NCBI RefSeq assembly: GCF_006874585.1
Contig: NZ_CP029761.1
Span: forward strand, 445,001-509,000
DNA length: 64,000 nt
Reading direction: 5' to 3'
Source of the DNA: Sphingomonas sp. IC081
GTDB taxonomy: Bacteria; Pseudomonadota; Alphaproteobacteria; Sphingomonadales; Sphingomonadaceae
Shown here: positions 53,906 to 63,475 of the stretch, piece by piece
Layout of the letters: every line of letters starts with the position of its first letter
Position numbering within the stretch: the stretch's first letter is position 1
Translations under genes and position numbers: made by a program
The notes under the pieces: model-generated
Seen by the model: only the letters and a program-made list of their open reading frames with translations
Told to the model about the DNA's origin: nothing
Database searches by the model: none

Positions 53906-56455
53906 TCAGGTTCGATTGGCAAAGGCGATCCGTTCGATCGCGTCGGCAAGCTGGTGGCCGCGCGCGATTTCGGCATCGATCGCGGCAAAGGTCTGGGGCG
54001 AGCTTGAGAACAGCGTCGCCGAATAGTCGTCGAGGACGAGCCGGCCGATGGCTTCGGTCTCCGGGCCCTTGATGAAGACTTCAGAATAGTCGCTGCCCGA
54101 ACGCTTCAGGCTGCGGATCAGGGTCTCGGTGCGGTCGTCCATGTCGAGGCGCTTCGACGCCTTGAAATCGGCGATCGTCTCGGGCTTCTGCTGGAGGATC
54201 AGCATCCAGTCGCTGTTTTCGAGCGCAGCGGTCGCGCCGTCGGACTTGTAATAGTCGTTGAGTGACTGCGTCGCGGTTGCCAGCGCCCCGCCATATTTGC
54301 GGCAGGTGCGGGCATAGGTTTCGACGAACTCGCCCATCGAGCCGCCCTTGAGCATCGACCACGCCTCATCGATCAAGAGCAGCTTCCTCACCGAGCGCGG
54401 GCTGCGGGTCATGGCCTGGCTGGTCATGAACATGATCGCCGAGAGTACGACGCTGCGCAGTTCCTCGCGGGCGGCAAGGTCCGACATCTCGAAGACGGTA
54501 AAGTCGGTGTCGAGATCGAGGCTCGCCTGGCCTTCGAAGAAGGCGCCATAGGTGCCGCCCGCCATGTATGGCGCAAGCGCGGTGGCGAGGTCGCTCGCGG
54601 CTTCGTTGCCGAGACCGGCCAATGCTTCGCCGACGCCGGTGATCGAGGCATCGACGCCCCGTTCGCTCCAGACCATGTTGACCGCCCGGTCAATCAGGCC
54701 GCGCTCGGTGTCGTTAAGCTTTGCGCTGTGCCGCGCCATCTGGCCGACAATGGCCTTGACCATGCCGAAGCAGTCGAGCCGGTAGTCCTCGTCTTCGGCC
54801 GCGCGCTCGCCATCGATCATCGAGAAGGGATTGAGGCAGAAGCCCGCCTTCATCGTGAACTCGACGAACCGGCCGCCTTGCAGCTTTACCGAATGCTCGA
54901 AGCTGCGTCCGTCGTCGATGACCACGACCTGAGCGCCAGCGCCGCGAAGCGCGGCGCACATTTCCTGCAGCAGCACAGACTTCCCCGAGCCGGATTTGCC
55001 GCAGATCGCGACATTGTGGTTGCCAGCATCGTTTTCGAACGGCGACCAGAAGAAGGGCTGGCCGCGCCGGCCCACGAACAGCAGGTGCGGATGGACGCTG
55101 CCGAGATACTCGCCCTGCATGGGAGCGATATTGGCCGCTGTCGTCGAAAGCACGGTCTTGAAGCGCTTCAGGCGCTCCATGTCCGCGCCTAGCCCATCGG
55201 CCAGCGTCATCGGCATGGCCGCCAGCAGCCCCTGGATCTGCAGATATCGCTCATCGGCAAGATCCCAGCCCGCCGCCTTGTAGATCGACTTGATCGCGCG
55301 TTCGTCGCGGTCCCCGCGGCCGAGTGGGGAGTAGGTCGTCAGGCCATAGAAGACCCGCACCAAACGCCGGCCTTCCTGCAGCTCGGACTGCACATGCTGC
55401 CACTCGGCTGCCTGCTCGCCGATGCGGGGCAGAAAACGCGCGCTGCGCGTTCCGGCAAGGCTCGTCGTACGCATGAATTTGAAGCCGGCCTTGGCCGAAG
55501 CGGCTTCCTGGTCCGGATAGACGAGGCACAGCATCGTCGCGGCCGGGCAGGGGAAGCGCAGCTTGTCGGTGAACATGTCGCCTATGAGACGCGCGCATTC
55601 CCACGGCGCCCAGCGCTGGGGCATGTTGCGCGAGGAAAAATGCCGAACGTCGAACGCGTCGGGATAGACCGTGCCGATCTCGGGAACGCCGTCTTCGATC
55701 TTGCCCGTGGCACGAAACCGCTCGGTGACGAGCCGCATCCGGTCTTCGTGGATGACGAGCTCGATATCGTGCCGGATCGCCTGGGCCGCGATCGCGTCGT
55801 TGGGATTGTAGGGTACAGCATCATCCTGCGGCGCGGTGGTCGGCGAGGTCAGGTCGTCGATGATTGCGATCAGTTGCTGCGGCTCGACTTCGGCCACGCC
55901 CAGATTGAGCGATTTCAGCATGGCAACAAGGCCGTCGCGGGTCTGCTTGAGATCCTCGTTGCTGACCGCCTTGGCCGCAGGCACGCCGACCGAAACGATG
56001 ACCTGATGGTGCCGGGCGTGGAAAGGCGCATCCTGCGAGCCCGATTCCCAAACGAGACCGTAGAGCCGCCGGGCGCGGTGACGGGCAATCGCCTCGTAAA
56101 CGCCGCCCTGGACATAGCGCGGCGCAAACCAGGGTGCGACGATCCGGCTGATGCGCGGGGATGCGAGATGCAGGACCTGGAGACAGGCGCCTGCCGGAAG
56201 TCCTTCGGAGAAGAACGACCCGAGGATTTCACCGGTGCGTTCGTCCGCCCCGATCAGAGGAGTAACCGAAAGCACGAAGCCTTTGGAGCGCGCGTTGAAG
56301 TAGAGCCGGCTCGCCGGATCGTAGACCCGGTAAGGGAGCCAGTCCGACAGCAGGTCGAGCATCAGGGCAGGCCGGTCATGTTCAGCGTGCTCGGCATCGC
56401 CCAGAAGCCCGGTGAGGAGCCTGTCGACAATCGTCTTGAGTTTCTCGGCCATCAC
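53906..56455 (-). CDS. traC: Type IV secretion ATPase TraC
   Basis: The 849-residue VirB4-class ATPase has Walker A AICGKSGSGKSVLLQE near residue 484, Walker B RKLLLIDEAWSMLKGG near 693, and the downstream motif RKYGGALATATQSLNDYY. It powers pilus assembly at the inner membrane. It overlaps traV by four bases. Confidence 0.95.
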   Translation of the reverse strand: MMAEKLKTIVDRLLTGLLGDAEHAEHDRPALMLDLLSDWLPYRVYDPASRLYFNARSKGFVLSVTPLIGADERTGEILGSFFSEGLPAGACLQVLHLASPRISRIVAPWFAPRYVQGGVYEAIARHRARRLYGLVWESGSQDAPFHARHHQVIVSVGVPAAKAVSNEDLKQTRDGLVAMLKSLNLGVAEVEPQQLIAIIDDLTSPTTAPQDDAVPYNPNDAIAAQAIRHDIELVIHEDRMRLVTERFRATGKIEDGVPEIGTVYPDAFDVRHFSSRNMPQRWAPWECARLIGDMFTDKLRFPCPAATMLCLVYPDQEAASAKAGFKFMRTTSLAGTRSARFLPRIGEQAAEWQHVQSELQEGRRLVRVFYGLTTYSPLGRGDRDERAIKSIYKAAGWDLADERYLQIQGLLAAMPMTLADGLGADMERLKRFKTVLSTTAANIAPMQGEYLGSVHPHLLFVGRRGQPFFWSPFENDAGNHNVAICGKSGSGKSVLLQEMCAALRGAGAQVVVIDDGRSFEHSVKLQGGRFVEFTMKAGFCLNPFSMIDGERAAEDEDYRLDCFGMVKAIVGQMARHSAKLNDTERGLIDRAVNMVWSERGVDASITGVGEALAGLGNEAASDLATALAPYMAGGTYGAFFEGQASLDLDTDFTVFEMSDLAAREELRSVVLSAIMFMTSQAMTRSPRSVRKLLLIDEAWSMLKGGSMGEFVETYARTCRKYGGALATATQSLNDYYKSDGATAALENSDWMLILQQKPETIADFKASKRLDMDDRTETLIRSLKRSGSDYSEVFIKGPETEAIGRLVLDDYSATLFSSSPQTFAAIDAEIARGHQLADAIERIAFANRT

Positions 56456-57198
56456 TTGGGCTCCTTGTGTGCCTTGGCGGCGGCGTTCTTGGCGGCATCG
56501 ATCGCCTCGATGGTCGGGTAGATCAGCGGGGCCTTGTCGGCAGAGGGCCGAGGGGTTCGATCATGCGGGGGCTGCGCCATGTCGAACCCCTCGACCGCCG
56601 GTGCGCTCGCACCGGCAACCGCCTCGCGCGCCGTGGAGGGGAGGGCCAGCGGCGAGGCAGAGGGGATGTCCTCGATCGAGGACGAAGGCTGAAAGGGCTG
56701 TCCGAGATCGAACGTCTCGGCTTCGGGCCGTTCGGCCGCGGGAAGGGTGGCGGTTTCCTTCAGGAGATCGCTCTTGGCCTGTGCGGCCTTCAGCTGGCGC
56801 CTGAGCTGCCGCATCAGCGGCGGGGCGGTATCCTCGCCTGCCTTGCGGCGCAGTTCTGCGGCCCAGCGCGGATTTTCGACCACCGCCCAGGCGACCGCAT
56901 CGTCGTGCAGAGTCCCGGTCTCATCGATATGGGCCGGAAAGACGATCCTGAGCGTACGCTCGGATGTGCGGGCCTGATCGCCGGATGCGACGGAAACAGG
57001 GGGACGCAGACCGTCATGGACCGGTCCGCTCGCGGACAAATCCTTGGTCGCGCGCGCATCGATCACTTGGCTGGGTGCGCAGTCGCCCTTCGGGGCACGG
57101 CAGGTGAAATCGCCTTCGATATTCGTGCCGAAGGTGGCGCAGCCGCTGGTCAGCACGGCAAGGCAGGCAGAGGCGAGAATACGGTGGGAAAATCCCAT
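56452..57198 (-). CDS. traV: Outer-membrane lipoprotein TraV
   Basis: The 248-residue lipoprotein has a lipobox LTSGC at residues 16-20 and the short TraV-type start FGTNIEGDFTCRAPKGDC. The rest is Pro/Ala-rich. TraV anchors the TraK/TraB core in the outer membrane. Confidence 0.88.
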   Translation of the reverse strand: MGFSHRILASACLAVLTSGCATFGTNIEGDFTCRAPKGDCAPSQVIDARATKDLSASGPVHDGLRPPVSVASGDQARTSERTLRIVFPAHIDETGTLHDDAVAWAVVENPRWAAELRRKAGEDTAPPLMRQLRRQLKAAQAKSDLLKETATLPAAERPEAETFDLGQPFQPSSSIEDIPSASPLALPSTAREAVAGASAPAVEGFDMAQPPHDRTPRPSADKAPLIYPTIEAIDAAKNAAAKAHKEPK

Positions 57199-57203
57199 GA
57201 CGA

Positions 57204-58094
57204 TTATCCTTTCTTGGCCGGAACTGGGGCAACCGCTTTCGCGGGCTTGAGGAATTCGCGGAGCACGGAAGCCGGGCGATACCCTTCAAGGATCGCGCCG
57301 TCGGACGGGCGTACGATCACCGGCGTTCCGTTGAAGCCATGGGCCTTGGCAAAGGCCTCGTTGGCATCGAGCCCGCTCGTGTCACACGGCTTTGGATTGG
57401 CGAGGGCGAGACCCGAATAGGCCATATGCAGTGACACCTCAGGGCGCGGCGAGCACAGCACCCGTTCGGCATCGCGGCGGCTGTCGGCCCCGAAGATCGA
57501 AATGGGCCGCTCCTCGACGCGCGCGCCGATCGCCTTCAGTTCGGCTTCGAGCTTCTTGCAGTAGCCGCAGTGGAAATCGGAGAAGACGACGACCTTGGGG
57601 CCGTTCACCGGTCCCCAGGTGATCGCGCCGTTCGCGGGCAGGCCGGCGAGCGATACCTTCTGCGGGGTGGCGCGCGGGGCGGGCTGGCTTTCTTCGTTGG
57701 CATTGCTCCGCCGTGCCCCGCCCGCTGCCAGCAAGTCTGGGTTGAGTGCGAGGAGACGGGCTGCCGTCAGGTCTTGCCGCGCCTCCATGTCGTAGATGCG
57801 CCCGATCACCAGATATTTGGCCGCGCGATCGACGTAGAACAGCGTCGATTTCGAGGCGACTTCGCACAGGCCGCCAAGGCCATCGCAGGTGATGGCGTCG
57901 ATCGGCGTCTTCGGGAGGCGCAGCTTGAGCGCGGCGCGCACCTTTGCCGCGTCGGGAGCCTGAGCCGGGGAGGCGAGGCCGGCCACGCCCCAACCCGTTG
58001 CGGCTGACAGGGCGACGACGGCAGCAACGGTCGCCACCGGTCGCAGCCAGCGCCGCGGCTTGGTGGGGGTTGGATCATTTGTGGCGGGGGTCAT
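57204..58094 (-). CDS. DsbC-like disulfide isomerase
   Basis: The 296-residue protein has a membrane anchor (VATVAAVVALSAATGWGVA), a DsbC N-terminal dimerisation region and a thioredoxin fold with CGYC in FSDFHCGYCKKLEAEL near residue 177 and the cis-Pro motif GFNGTPVIV. It likely shuffles disulfides in TraN, TraU and TraH. It overlaps traB (ATGA). Confidence 0.9.
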   Translation of the reverse strand: MTPATNDPTPTKPRRWLRPVATVAAVVALSAATGWGVAGLASPAQAPDAAKVRAALKLRLPKTPIDAITCDGLGGLCEVASKSTLFYVDRAAKYLVIGRIYDMEARQDLTAARLLALNPDLLAAGGARRSNANEESQPAPRATPQKVSLAGLPANGAITWGPVNGPKVVVFSDFHCGYCKKLEAELKAIGARVEERPISIFGADSRRDAERVLCSPRPEVSLHMAYSGLALANPKPCDTSGLDANEAFAKAHGFNGTPVIVRPSDGAILEGYRPASVLREFLKPAKAVAPVPAKKG

Positions 58095-59425
58095 TGGGAG
58101 TTCCTCACGTAGACGCCGTCGAGGAAGACGATCTCGACATCGATGCCGGTCGGCATCTCGACGACGGGTTGGTATTGTTCGGCGCGCTCGATCAGATATT
58201 TGCTGACCGTATCGGCGGCATCGGCAGCGCCCTGGCCGAGCCCACCGCCGAGGATGTCGCCGGCAGAGAGCTTCGAGCGGGTGCCATCGGCATTGGTCGT
58301 GACGCCGGAGAAGACGCTGTTGGCGTTCGCCGAAAAGCCGCGCCCGAACCCGCCGACAATCCCGGCAAGCAGAGCCTGGCTGACAAGGCTGCCCTCGCGG
58401 CTGACGACACGGCCACGCACGCCCGATTTTCCAGCAAAGCTGATGAAGCCTTTGACCTCGCTCACCGCGACGCGCCCACCGGGCTGGTCGCAGGTCATCC
58501 GCGCCAGCTTCACGTAAACCTTTTCGGACGAAAGATCGCCGCGCGCTGCGCCATTGACGATGCAGCCCTGAAGCCGCGTGGTCAGAACCTTGCCGTTCTG
58601 CATGACCGATCGCGCCGGACCGGTAATGCGCAGCACCACGGGAAGCGGATCGGTCTGGCTCGCGACGCCCGCCGACGCATCGACGCCGACGATGACCTTG
58701 GCAGGAGCATAGGAATTGGGCGGCAGATAGTCCGGCGAGTCCTCGACCACCACCGGCGGCGCTTCCGGGCGAGCCGCCCTGAGGCCGCTGGCTCCTGCTT
58801 TGTCGGCGGTGAAGCTCATGAGTTTGACTTCACCGGGACCGGGAAGGCCGGTTTCGCTTCCGCCAAGCGCAGAACCCGCAGGGGCAGGCTGAACCGGTCG
58901 ACCGCGCGCATCGTAGCCACCCGCCTGCGGGCCATAGGCCGGTGGCGGCAGGCTTGCGGCTGCCGGGGCGGCCTGGCTGGCAAGGCGTGACTTGAGATCC
59001 GCGTTCTCAGCGGAGATCGCATCGATTGCGGCCTGGCCGTCGACGCGCATCGCCTGGTTTTCCGCCTTGAGTGCGGCCAGCTGGGATTCGATTTCCTCGC
59101 GCGGGAGGCTCGCATCCTTCATGGCCTTCTGCTCGCGGGTCACGGCATCGAGACGATTGCCGTAGGTCGCGACGAATTCACGCTGCGAAAGGTCGCGATT
59201 GATGAGTCCTGCCGTGTCGATGGTCTGCGCGGCGGTGGGATCATCGCTCTTCGCGCTGTCATCGCCGCCCAGGATGAACCAGCTGCCACCGACAAGCGCG
59301 AGTGCGCCCAAGGAGCCAAGCAGAAGCTTTTGCCGCCGTGCGGTCTTCTCGTTGAGGCTGGTTACTGGCGACGGCGATGCCGGATCGGCCTGTACCGGGG
59401 TTGAGATCGAGGGAGCATCAGTCAT
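58091..59425 (-). CDS. traB: Conjugal transfer protein TraB (VirB10-like)
   Basis: The 444-residue protein has a membrane helix (LLLGSLGALALVGGSWFILG), a coiled-coil (90-170), a Pro-rich linker and the VirB10-type C-terminal domain (VKLARMTCDQPGGRVAVSEV, GFISFAGKSGVRGRVVSREG, GIDVEIVFLDGVYVRNSQ). It spans inner to outer membrane in the core complex. ATG 59425 overlaps traK by eight bases. Confidence 0.93.
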   Translation of the reverse strand: MTDAPSISTPVQADPASPSPVTSLNEKTARRQKLLLGSLGALALVGGSWFILGGDDSAKSDDPTAAQTIDTAGLINRDLSQREFVATYGNRLDAVTREQKAMKDASLPREEIESQLAALKAENQAMRVDGQAAIDAISAENADLKSRLASQAAPAAASLPPPAYGPQAGGYDARGRPVQPAPAGSALGGSETGLPGPGEVKLMSFTADKAGASGLRAARPEAPPVVVEDSPDYLPPNSYAPAKVIVGVDASAGVASQTDPLPVVLRITGPARSVMQNGKVLTTRLQGCIVNGAARGDLSSEKVYVKLARMTCDQPGGRVAVSEVKGFISFAGKSGVRGRVVSREGSLVSQALLAGIVGGFGRGFSANANSVFSGVTTNADGTRSKLSAGDILGGGLGQGAADAADTVSKYLIERAEQYQPVVEMPTGIDVEIVFLDGVYVRNSQ

Positions 59426-60176
59426 GGCCCAACCCTCCGTTTGAACCGACGATGAAGGCGACCGTGCTTTCTCCCGATTTGAGAGTGGGCTGGGCAATCG
59501 AGATTGCGAGTGTCTGGGAGGACGCGAGATCAGCTTCGGCAAGCGTCAGCGGCTTGCGGCCACGGTTCGCCAGGCGGATGACCTTTCCGGCAAGCGCGCT
59601 GCCGCGGTAATCGGCGATGAGCTGGATTTCGAGATCGCCGACCCGTGCCGGAAGGGCGGAGGACTGCCTGACTTTGAAGCCATCGACCGTCTGGTCATTG
59701 GCCATGGCCTGGATGAGCCGCACTGCGCTCGTCTCCAGCGGCGTTTCGCTTTCCCAGCCAGATGCCTTGTTTGTCGCGATCGCCGGGTTGGTGATGAAGA
59801 CCTGCACTGCCGGGACAGGCTCGACCTGGCAGGAAACCTTGTAGACGAAGCCCTTCTTGGTCGTGGCGAAGAAGCTGATCGACCGCGCCGCATAGGTCTC
59901 GGTCACCGACACGTAGATGTCGCCGCGCAGCGGTTCGTTGGTGACCGCAAAATCGTTGTAGGGCGTGCCGGTCGAGATCTTCGAGACGCTGGCAAACTGG
60001 TCGTCGATAAGCGCGAAGCGCGTCAGCTCGCGGGCCGACACGGCGCATTCGATGCTTGCTCCATCTGCAGCCTGTTTGAACTGATCGGCGGCCTGAGCGC
60101 CGCTTCCTGAAAATGCGAGGATGGTACTGGCACAAAGAGCCAGGCTCCACGCGCGCGTCTTGCGTCGGTAAGCCAT
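59418..60176 (-). CDS. traK: Conjugal transfer protein TraK (VirB9-like)
   Basis: The 252-residue secreted protein (signal peptide LALCASTILAFSGSGAQA) is a secretin-like core component with ASIECAVSARELTRFALIDD and YVSVTETYAARSISFFATTK. It assembles with TraB and TraV. Its ATG overlaps the traE stop by one base. Confidence 0.9.
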   Translation of the reverse strand: MAYRRKTRAWSLALCASTILAFSGSGAQAADQFKQAADGASIECAVSARELTRFALIDDQFASVSKISTGTPYNDFAVTNEPLRGDIYVSVTETYAARSISFFATTKKGFVYKVSCQVEPVPAVQVFITNPAIATNKASGWESETPLETSAVRLIQAMANDQTVDGFKVRQSSALPARVGDLEIQLIADYRGSALAGKVIRLANRGRKPLTLAEADLASSQTLAISIAQPTLKSGESTVAFIVGSNGGLGHD

Positions 60177-60748
60177 TACTGGGCCTCCTTCGTTGGGTCT
60201 TTGGGGGGCAACTGGCTGAAGCCTGACAGCGCGAGACGCAGGCCCCGGTAGGTCCAGTTGAAGCGGAAACGGCGTTCGTCGCTCGCGATAACCTGGGCGC
60301 CGACAAAGGTCTTGAGCGTGCCCGTCACATCGGAAGTCAGCCTCTTGGGGTCGACGGTCATCGACCGGATGACGAAGGCCTGGGTGACATCCGAACCCCG
60401 TTGCTCTTCGACAATCCGGACGAGATCGGCCTTGAGGCGCCCGTAGCTTGCCGGATCGGCGAGCTTCAGGATCTCGTCCATCCAGTAGTCGAGGCCCTCG
60501 GGGCTGCGATTGAGGAGAACGAGCGCGGCATCGCGGGTCACGAGTTCGAGATAGTCGGCCTCGACCCCCGCGCTGCTGACAGTGAGCTGCTTGGGGAGCG
60601 TTGGAAGGAGGACGACTTCGCGGTCGCGGGTGGCAGCAAGGCTGACCGCTACGACGAGCGCAATGCCAAGTCCGGCGCTGGTGAGCGCAAAGAGGTTGCG
60701 CTGGCGCAGCAGCGACTGCTGACGCTCGTGTGAAATGTCGGCAAACAC
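60176..60748 (-). CDS. traE: Conjugal transfer protein TraE (VirB5/8-like)
   Basis: The 190-residue protein has an N-terminal membrane helix (FALTSAGLGIALVVAVSLAA) and the TraE periplasmic domain with YLELVTRDAALVLLNRSPEG, YWMDEILKLADPASYG and ETLK-like GTLKTFVGAQVI. It belongs to the inner-membrane complex. Confidence 0.92.
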   Translation of the reverse strand: MFADISHERQQSLLRQRNLFALTSAGLGIALVVAVSLAATRDREVVLLPTLPKQLTVSSAGVEADYLELVTRDAALVLLNRSPEGLDYWMDEILKLADPASYGRLKADLVRIVEEQRGSDVTQAFVIRSMTVDPKRLTSDVTGTLKTFVGAQVIASDERRFRFNWTYRGLRLALSGFSQLPPKDPTKEAQ

Positions 60749-60760
60749 GGATATCTCCCC

Positions 60761-61048
60761 TCAACCGGCAAGCAGGCGGCAGTGGGAAGGCGGCGTCGAT
60801 TTCAGGCCCAGCAATCCGGCCGGCAGATACCAGTAGGCGGCATGGGCTACCCAGGAGCTGGCGCGTCCTGCTTTTGCCTTTCGCAGCGCGAACCAGGCGC
60901 CGAAGGCAACGATGATGCCGATAAAGATATGCTGGCTGAGGATTCCCCAGGTGAAGGGGATGAGCATCCCGGCGAACTCGTCGATGGTCCAGAAGCCGAT
61001 GAGCTCCGGATCGTCGAGCCGACGCGGGATGATATATGGGTCTGCCAT
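60761..61048 (-). CDS. traL: Conjugal transfer protein TraL
   Basis: The 95-residue membrane protein carries the TraL signature IPRRLDDPELIGFWTIDEFA and two hydrophobic segments. It lies between the pilin and traE, as in F. Confidence 0.93.
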   Translation of the reverse strand: MADPYIIPRRLDDPELIGFWTIDEFAGMLIPFTWGILSQHIFIGIIVAFGAWFALRKAKAGRASSWVAHAAYWYLPAGLLGLKSTPPSHCRLLAG

Positions 61049-61074
61049 GGCGACGCGCCTTCCCGTCCGATGCG

Positions 61075-61419
61075 TCAGATGACCGCGGTCACGACCGAGG
61101 TGACGATCGGAACACCCGTGCCAACGCCGATGCCGACGCCGACCGGAACAGCGACCTGTCCGAGCGAGAACCGGCCCGAGGCGAGACCGATGAGGCCGCC
61201 TGCAAGGCTGAGGACGGTGATGATCTTGCCGCCCGAGCCTTCGAGGAAATCCGTGAATTTCGTGAGGGCAGGGGTGAAGGTCGTGTCGGCGCCAGCGTAG
61301 GCAGCGCTGGCGGCCAGTGCTGCGACCGCAAGCGGTACTGCAATGGTCATGGCCCGCCCGAACTTCGAGGGGTTGTGATCAATGGCGCCGGAACGCCGGG
61401 AGAGGGTGAGAGACTGCAT
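61075..61419 (-). CDS. traA: TraA-type conjugative pilin precursor
   Basis: The 114-residue precursor has a long leader ending ALAASAAYAGA, followed by the short mature pilin (about 70 residues) with two hydrophobic helices (IITVLSLAGGLIGLASG, VAVPVGVGIGVGTGVPIV). A GGAG site precedes ATG 61419. It is the first gene of the tra operon. Confidence 0.85.
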   Translation of the reverse strand: MQSLTLSRRSGAIDHNPSKFGRAMTIAVPLAVAALAASAAYAGADTTFTPALTKFTDFLEGSGGKIITVLSLAGGLIGLASGRFSLGQVAVPVGVGIGVGTGVPIVTSVVTAVI

Positions 61420-61767
61420 ATGGAGCTCCATCTGGAGGGGTGAACCCAGCGTTCTTTCGTTCGCTGTGTGTTCCACATGCATCTAGGAAATCGATGTAGG
61501 AAAGTCGGATTGCCTCTGGGGCTGAAGTGGCGGACGGATATGGACGCATCAATTGGCCGACGTCGGCGATAATACGCAGAAACAGCGGCTTATTTGGTAA
61601 TCAACGTCGACGAATCCCGACAAGCGTGGCGGTGATTGTCAGCGACTCGGGCCTAGAGGATGATTCGCCTAGAAACGAGATATTCCGTAAATGTTCTTTT
61701 CATTTTCCTACATGGATCATGCGCGATATGGCTACGACTCAGTTCCTCATCGTTGGAGTTTTTGTCG
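61420..61767. promoter_or_regulatory. 348-bp divergent control region of the tra operon, with shared ICE motifs
   Basis: Between traA and the Xre gene lie CTAGGAAATCGATGTAGGAAA (61483-61503; two TAGGAAA repeats 13 bp apart) and, on the minus strand, ATGTAGGAAAAT (61702-61713). The first resembles operator O1 of the S24 repressor. The tra promoter and its repressor sites are expected here. Confidence 0.55.
61702..61713 (-). promoter_or_regulatory. Shared ICE motif ATGTAGGAAAAT, copy 3
   Basis: The copy is on the minus strand, 55 bp before the Xre gene start. A near copy ATGTAGGAAAGT lies at 61494-61505. Confidence 0.5.
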
Positions 61768-62229
61768 ATGCACCAGCCCGCGCCATTCCGAGGCGAAGCC
61801 AACACCAGCCTCGCGCACATTCTTGCCCATGCAATCGAGTCGTCTGACAAGCCCAAGCACCAGATCGCTCGAGAAGTCGGGATCCACCGCGAGACGTTGC
61901 TTCGTGTCATGCGCGGCGATCGGCCGATCGGCCTTGATGAAGCCGCGCGCGTTCTCGATGTCTGCGGCGCCTTTCCCCGCGCCAGCATGATCCTCGCCTT
62001 GGCTGGTCAGGAGGATCTCGCCTGCGAATGGATGCGCAGCGAAATGGGAGAGTTTCTTGAGGACTTCTTCACGGCCTTGCCAGGCCAGCTCGAACGCACG
62101 CTTGGGCGACGCGTCGAAGATTTGCGGCCCCGGTGGGCGAACGGCACTTCGCAGCTCGTCGCCCGCATGCTTGCCAAGCACATCGATGATTTTGCCAACC
62201 GCGACATTTCGATGGCGCTGCCGCGCTGA
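61768..62229 (+). CDS. Xre-type regulator divergent from the tra operon
   Basis: The 153-residue protein has a helix-turn-helix (KPKHQIAREVGIHRETLLRV MRGDRPIGLDEAARVLDV is split here for length) and a helical C-terminus (EFLEDFFTALPGQLERTLGR). It faces the tra operon, a usual place for its regulator. The ATG 61768 gives the first residues MHQPAPFRGEANTSLAH. Confidence 0.8.
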   Translation: MHQPAPFRGEANTSLAHILAHAIESSDKPKHQIAREVGIHRETLLRVMRGDRPIGLDEAARVLDVCGAFPRASMILALAGQEDLACEWMRSEMGEFLEDFFTALPGQLERTLGRRVEDLRPRWANGTSQLVARMLAKHIDDFANRDISMALPR

Positions 62230-62278
62230 TCCAATTCACGTCGGAGGGGACCGAGAAATTGACCCGACAGGAACGATC

Positions 62279-62530
62279 ATGAAAGCAAATCCACAGCTTG
62301 CCGAGAACGACGCCGACGCAGATCAGACTTCACCGCAAGTCCCTCCGCCGGCCCGGCTTTTGCGGCTGCCTGAAGTCATCGACCGCGTCGGCTTACGTCG
62401 TTCGGCTATCTATCAGCGGATGAGCGAAGGCCGTTTCCCGAAATCCCGTTCGCTTGGCCCCAAATGCGCGGTGTGGATAGAGGCGGAAATCGACGCGTGG
62501 ATCAGATCAATTGCGGACAAGCCTCATTGA
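62279..62530 (+). CDS. AlpA-family regulator
   Basis: The 83-residue protein has the AlpA/MerR-like winged helix: RLLRLPEVIDRVGLRRSAIY, QRMSEGRFPKSRSLGPKCAV. AlpA proteins control integrase or excision in many islands. It may be the excision factor for the ICE or a tra regulator. It follows the Xre gene on the same strand. Confidence 0.85.
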   Translation: MKANPQLAENDADADQTSPQVPPPARLLRLPEVIDRVGLRRSAIYQRMSEGRFPKSRSLGPKCAVWIEAEIDAWIRSIADKPH

Positions 62531-62737
62531 GACGTTCCGTGAACTATCGTGGAGGAAATCATCGCGCTAAGCCGCGTGCATGATTTATCGATACCTGTAG
62601 GACACGGTCAGAAGTCGAAGCCATCTTGCCCGATACTCATTCCGTATGGAAAGTATCCGAACCAGTTATTGGACAGTAGCCCTGATCGCCGGATATCTCA
62701 CACTTGATCCATCGACAATCGGGCAGGGGGAGAGAAA

Positions 62738-63430
62738 ATGGTTCGCAAGTTTTCGCTACTAATCCGGAAACTGGGCAGTCTTGCCTGTGCCACGGCCTTG
62801 ATTTCGGCGTGTAGCAGCGGCGAAGGAAATTCAGCGTCTGGATCCGCGAGTTCGAAGAACGAAACGGCAGGCACGGCAGCCGCCGCGGCCGACCCGGCAT
62901 ATCCGGAGATGGATATTCCGCCCGTGTGGGACAGGGATGGCAAGCTTTTCCAGCCGAAGGATTTCCGCGAATGGGTATTCATCGGCGCGCCGTTGACTCC
63001 TAATGGCCTGAATGACGGCAAGGCGAATTTTCCTGAATTCCACAATGTCTACGTCCAGCCCGCCGCGTTCAAGGCCTATCGAGCAACCGGCAAGTGGCCA
63101 GAAGGCACGATGATGGTGAAGGAACTGCAGCTTGTCGGAGGGAAGGCGGAATTTTCGGATGGTTCCCGCTATGAGCCATCAGGACGTGGCTACTTCCCCG
63201 GTGCTGTCAATGGACTCGATGTTGCCGTCAAGGACAGCAAGCGGTTCTAGGAAAGCAACAACTGGGGCTATTTCAACTTCAACCATTCGGCGCCGCCCTA
63301 CCTCGCTTCGACAGAGGCCAAGCCGATCGGCGAATGCGCGGGATGCCATATCGCCAATGCCGACGAGGATATGGTCTATGTCAGCCTTTACAAGCCCATC
63401 CTCGATCCGCTGCCACTGCCCGGCAAGTAA
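62738..63430 (+). pseudogene. Cytochrome P460-like lipoprotein interrupted by an in-frame TAG
   Basis: The frame reads a lipoprotein signal (LGSLACATALISAC), a low-complexity linker, and a P460-type domain (KDFREWVFIGAPLTPNGLND, FHNVYVQPAAFKAYRATGKW, GAVNGLDVAVKDSKRF). It meets TAG at 63248-63250, then continues in the same frame with ESNNWGYFNFNHSAPP and the haem motif CAGCH to TAA at 63430. The stop removes the haem-binding end; either the gene is dead or the stop is suppressed. Confidence 0.8.
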
Positions 63431-63475
63431 CACGGCAACGCCGATCGTATGGCAGAAGACACGAGCGACCGGGAT

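Noticed and set aside
63248..63250. Pyrrolysine or other recoding at the TAG
   Set aside because: No supporting element or suppressor gene is visible and P460-like proteins are not known for it; a simple nonsense change is more likely.
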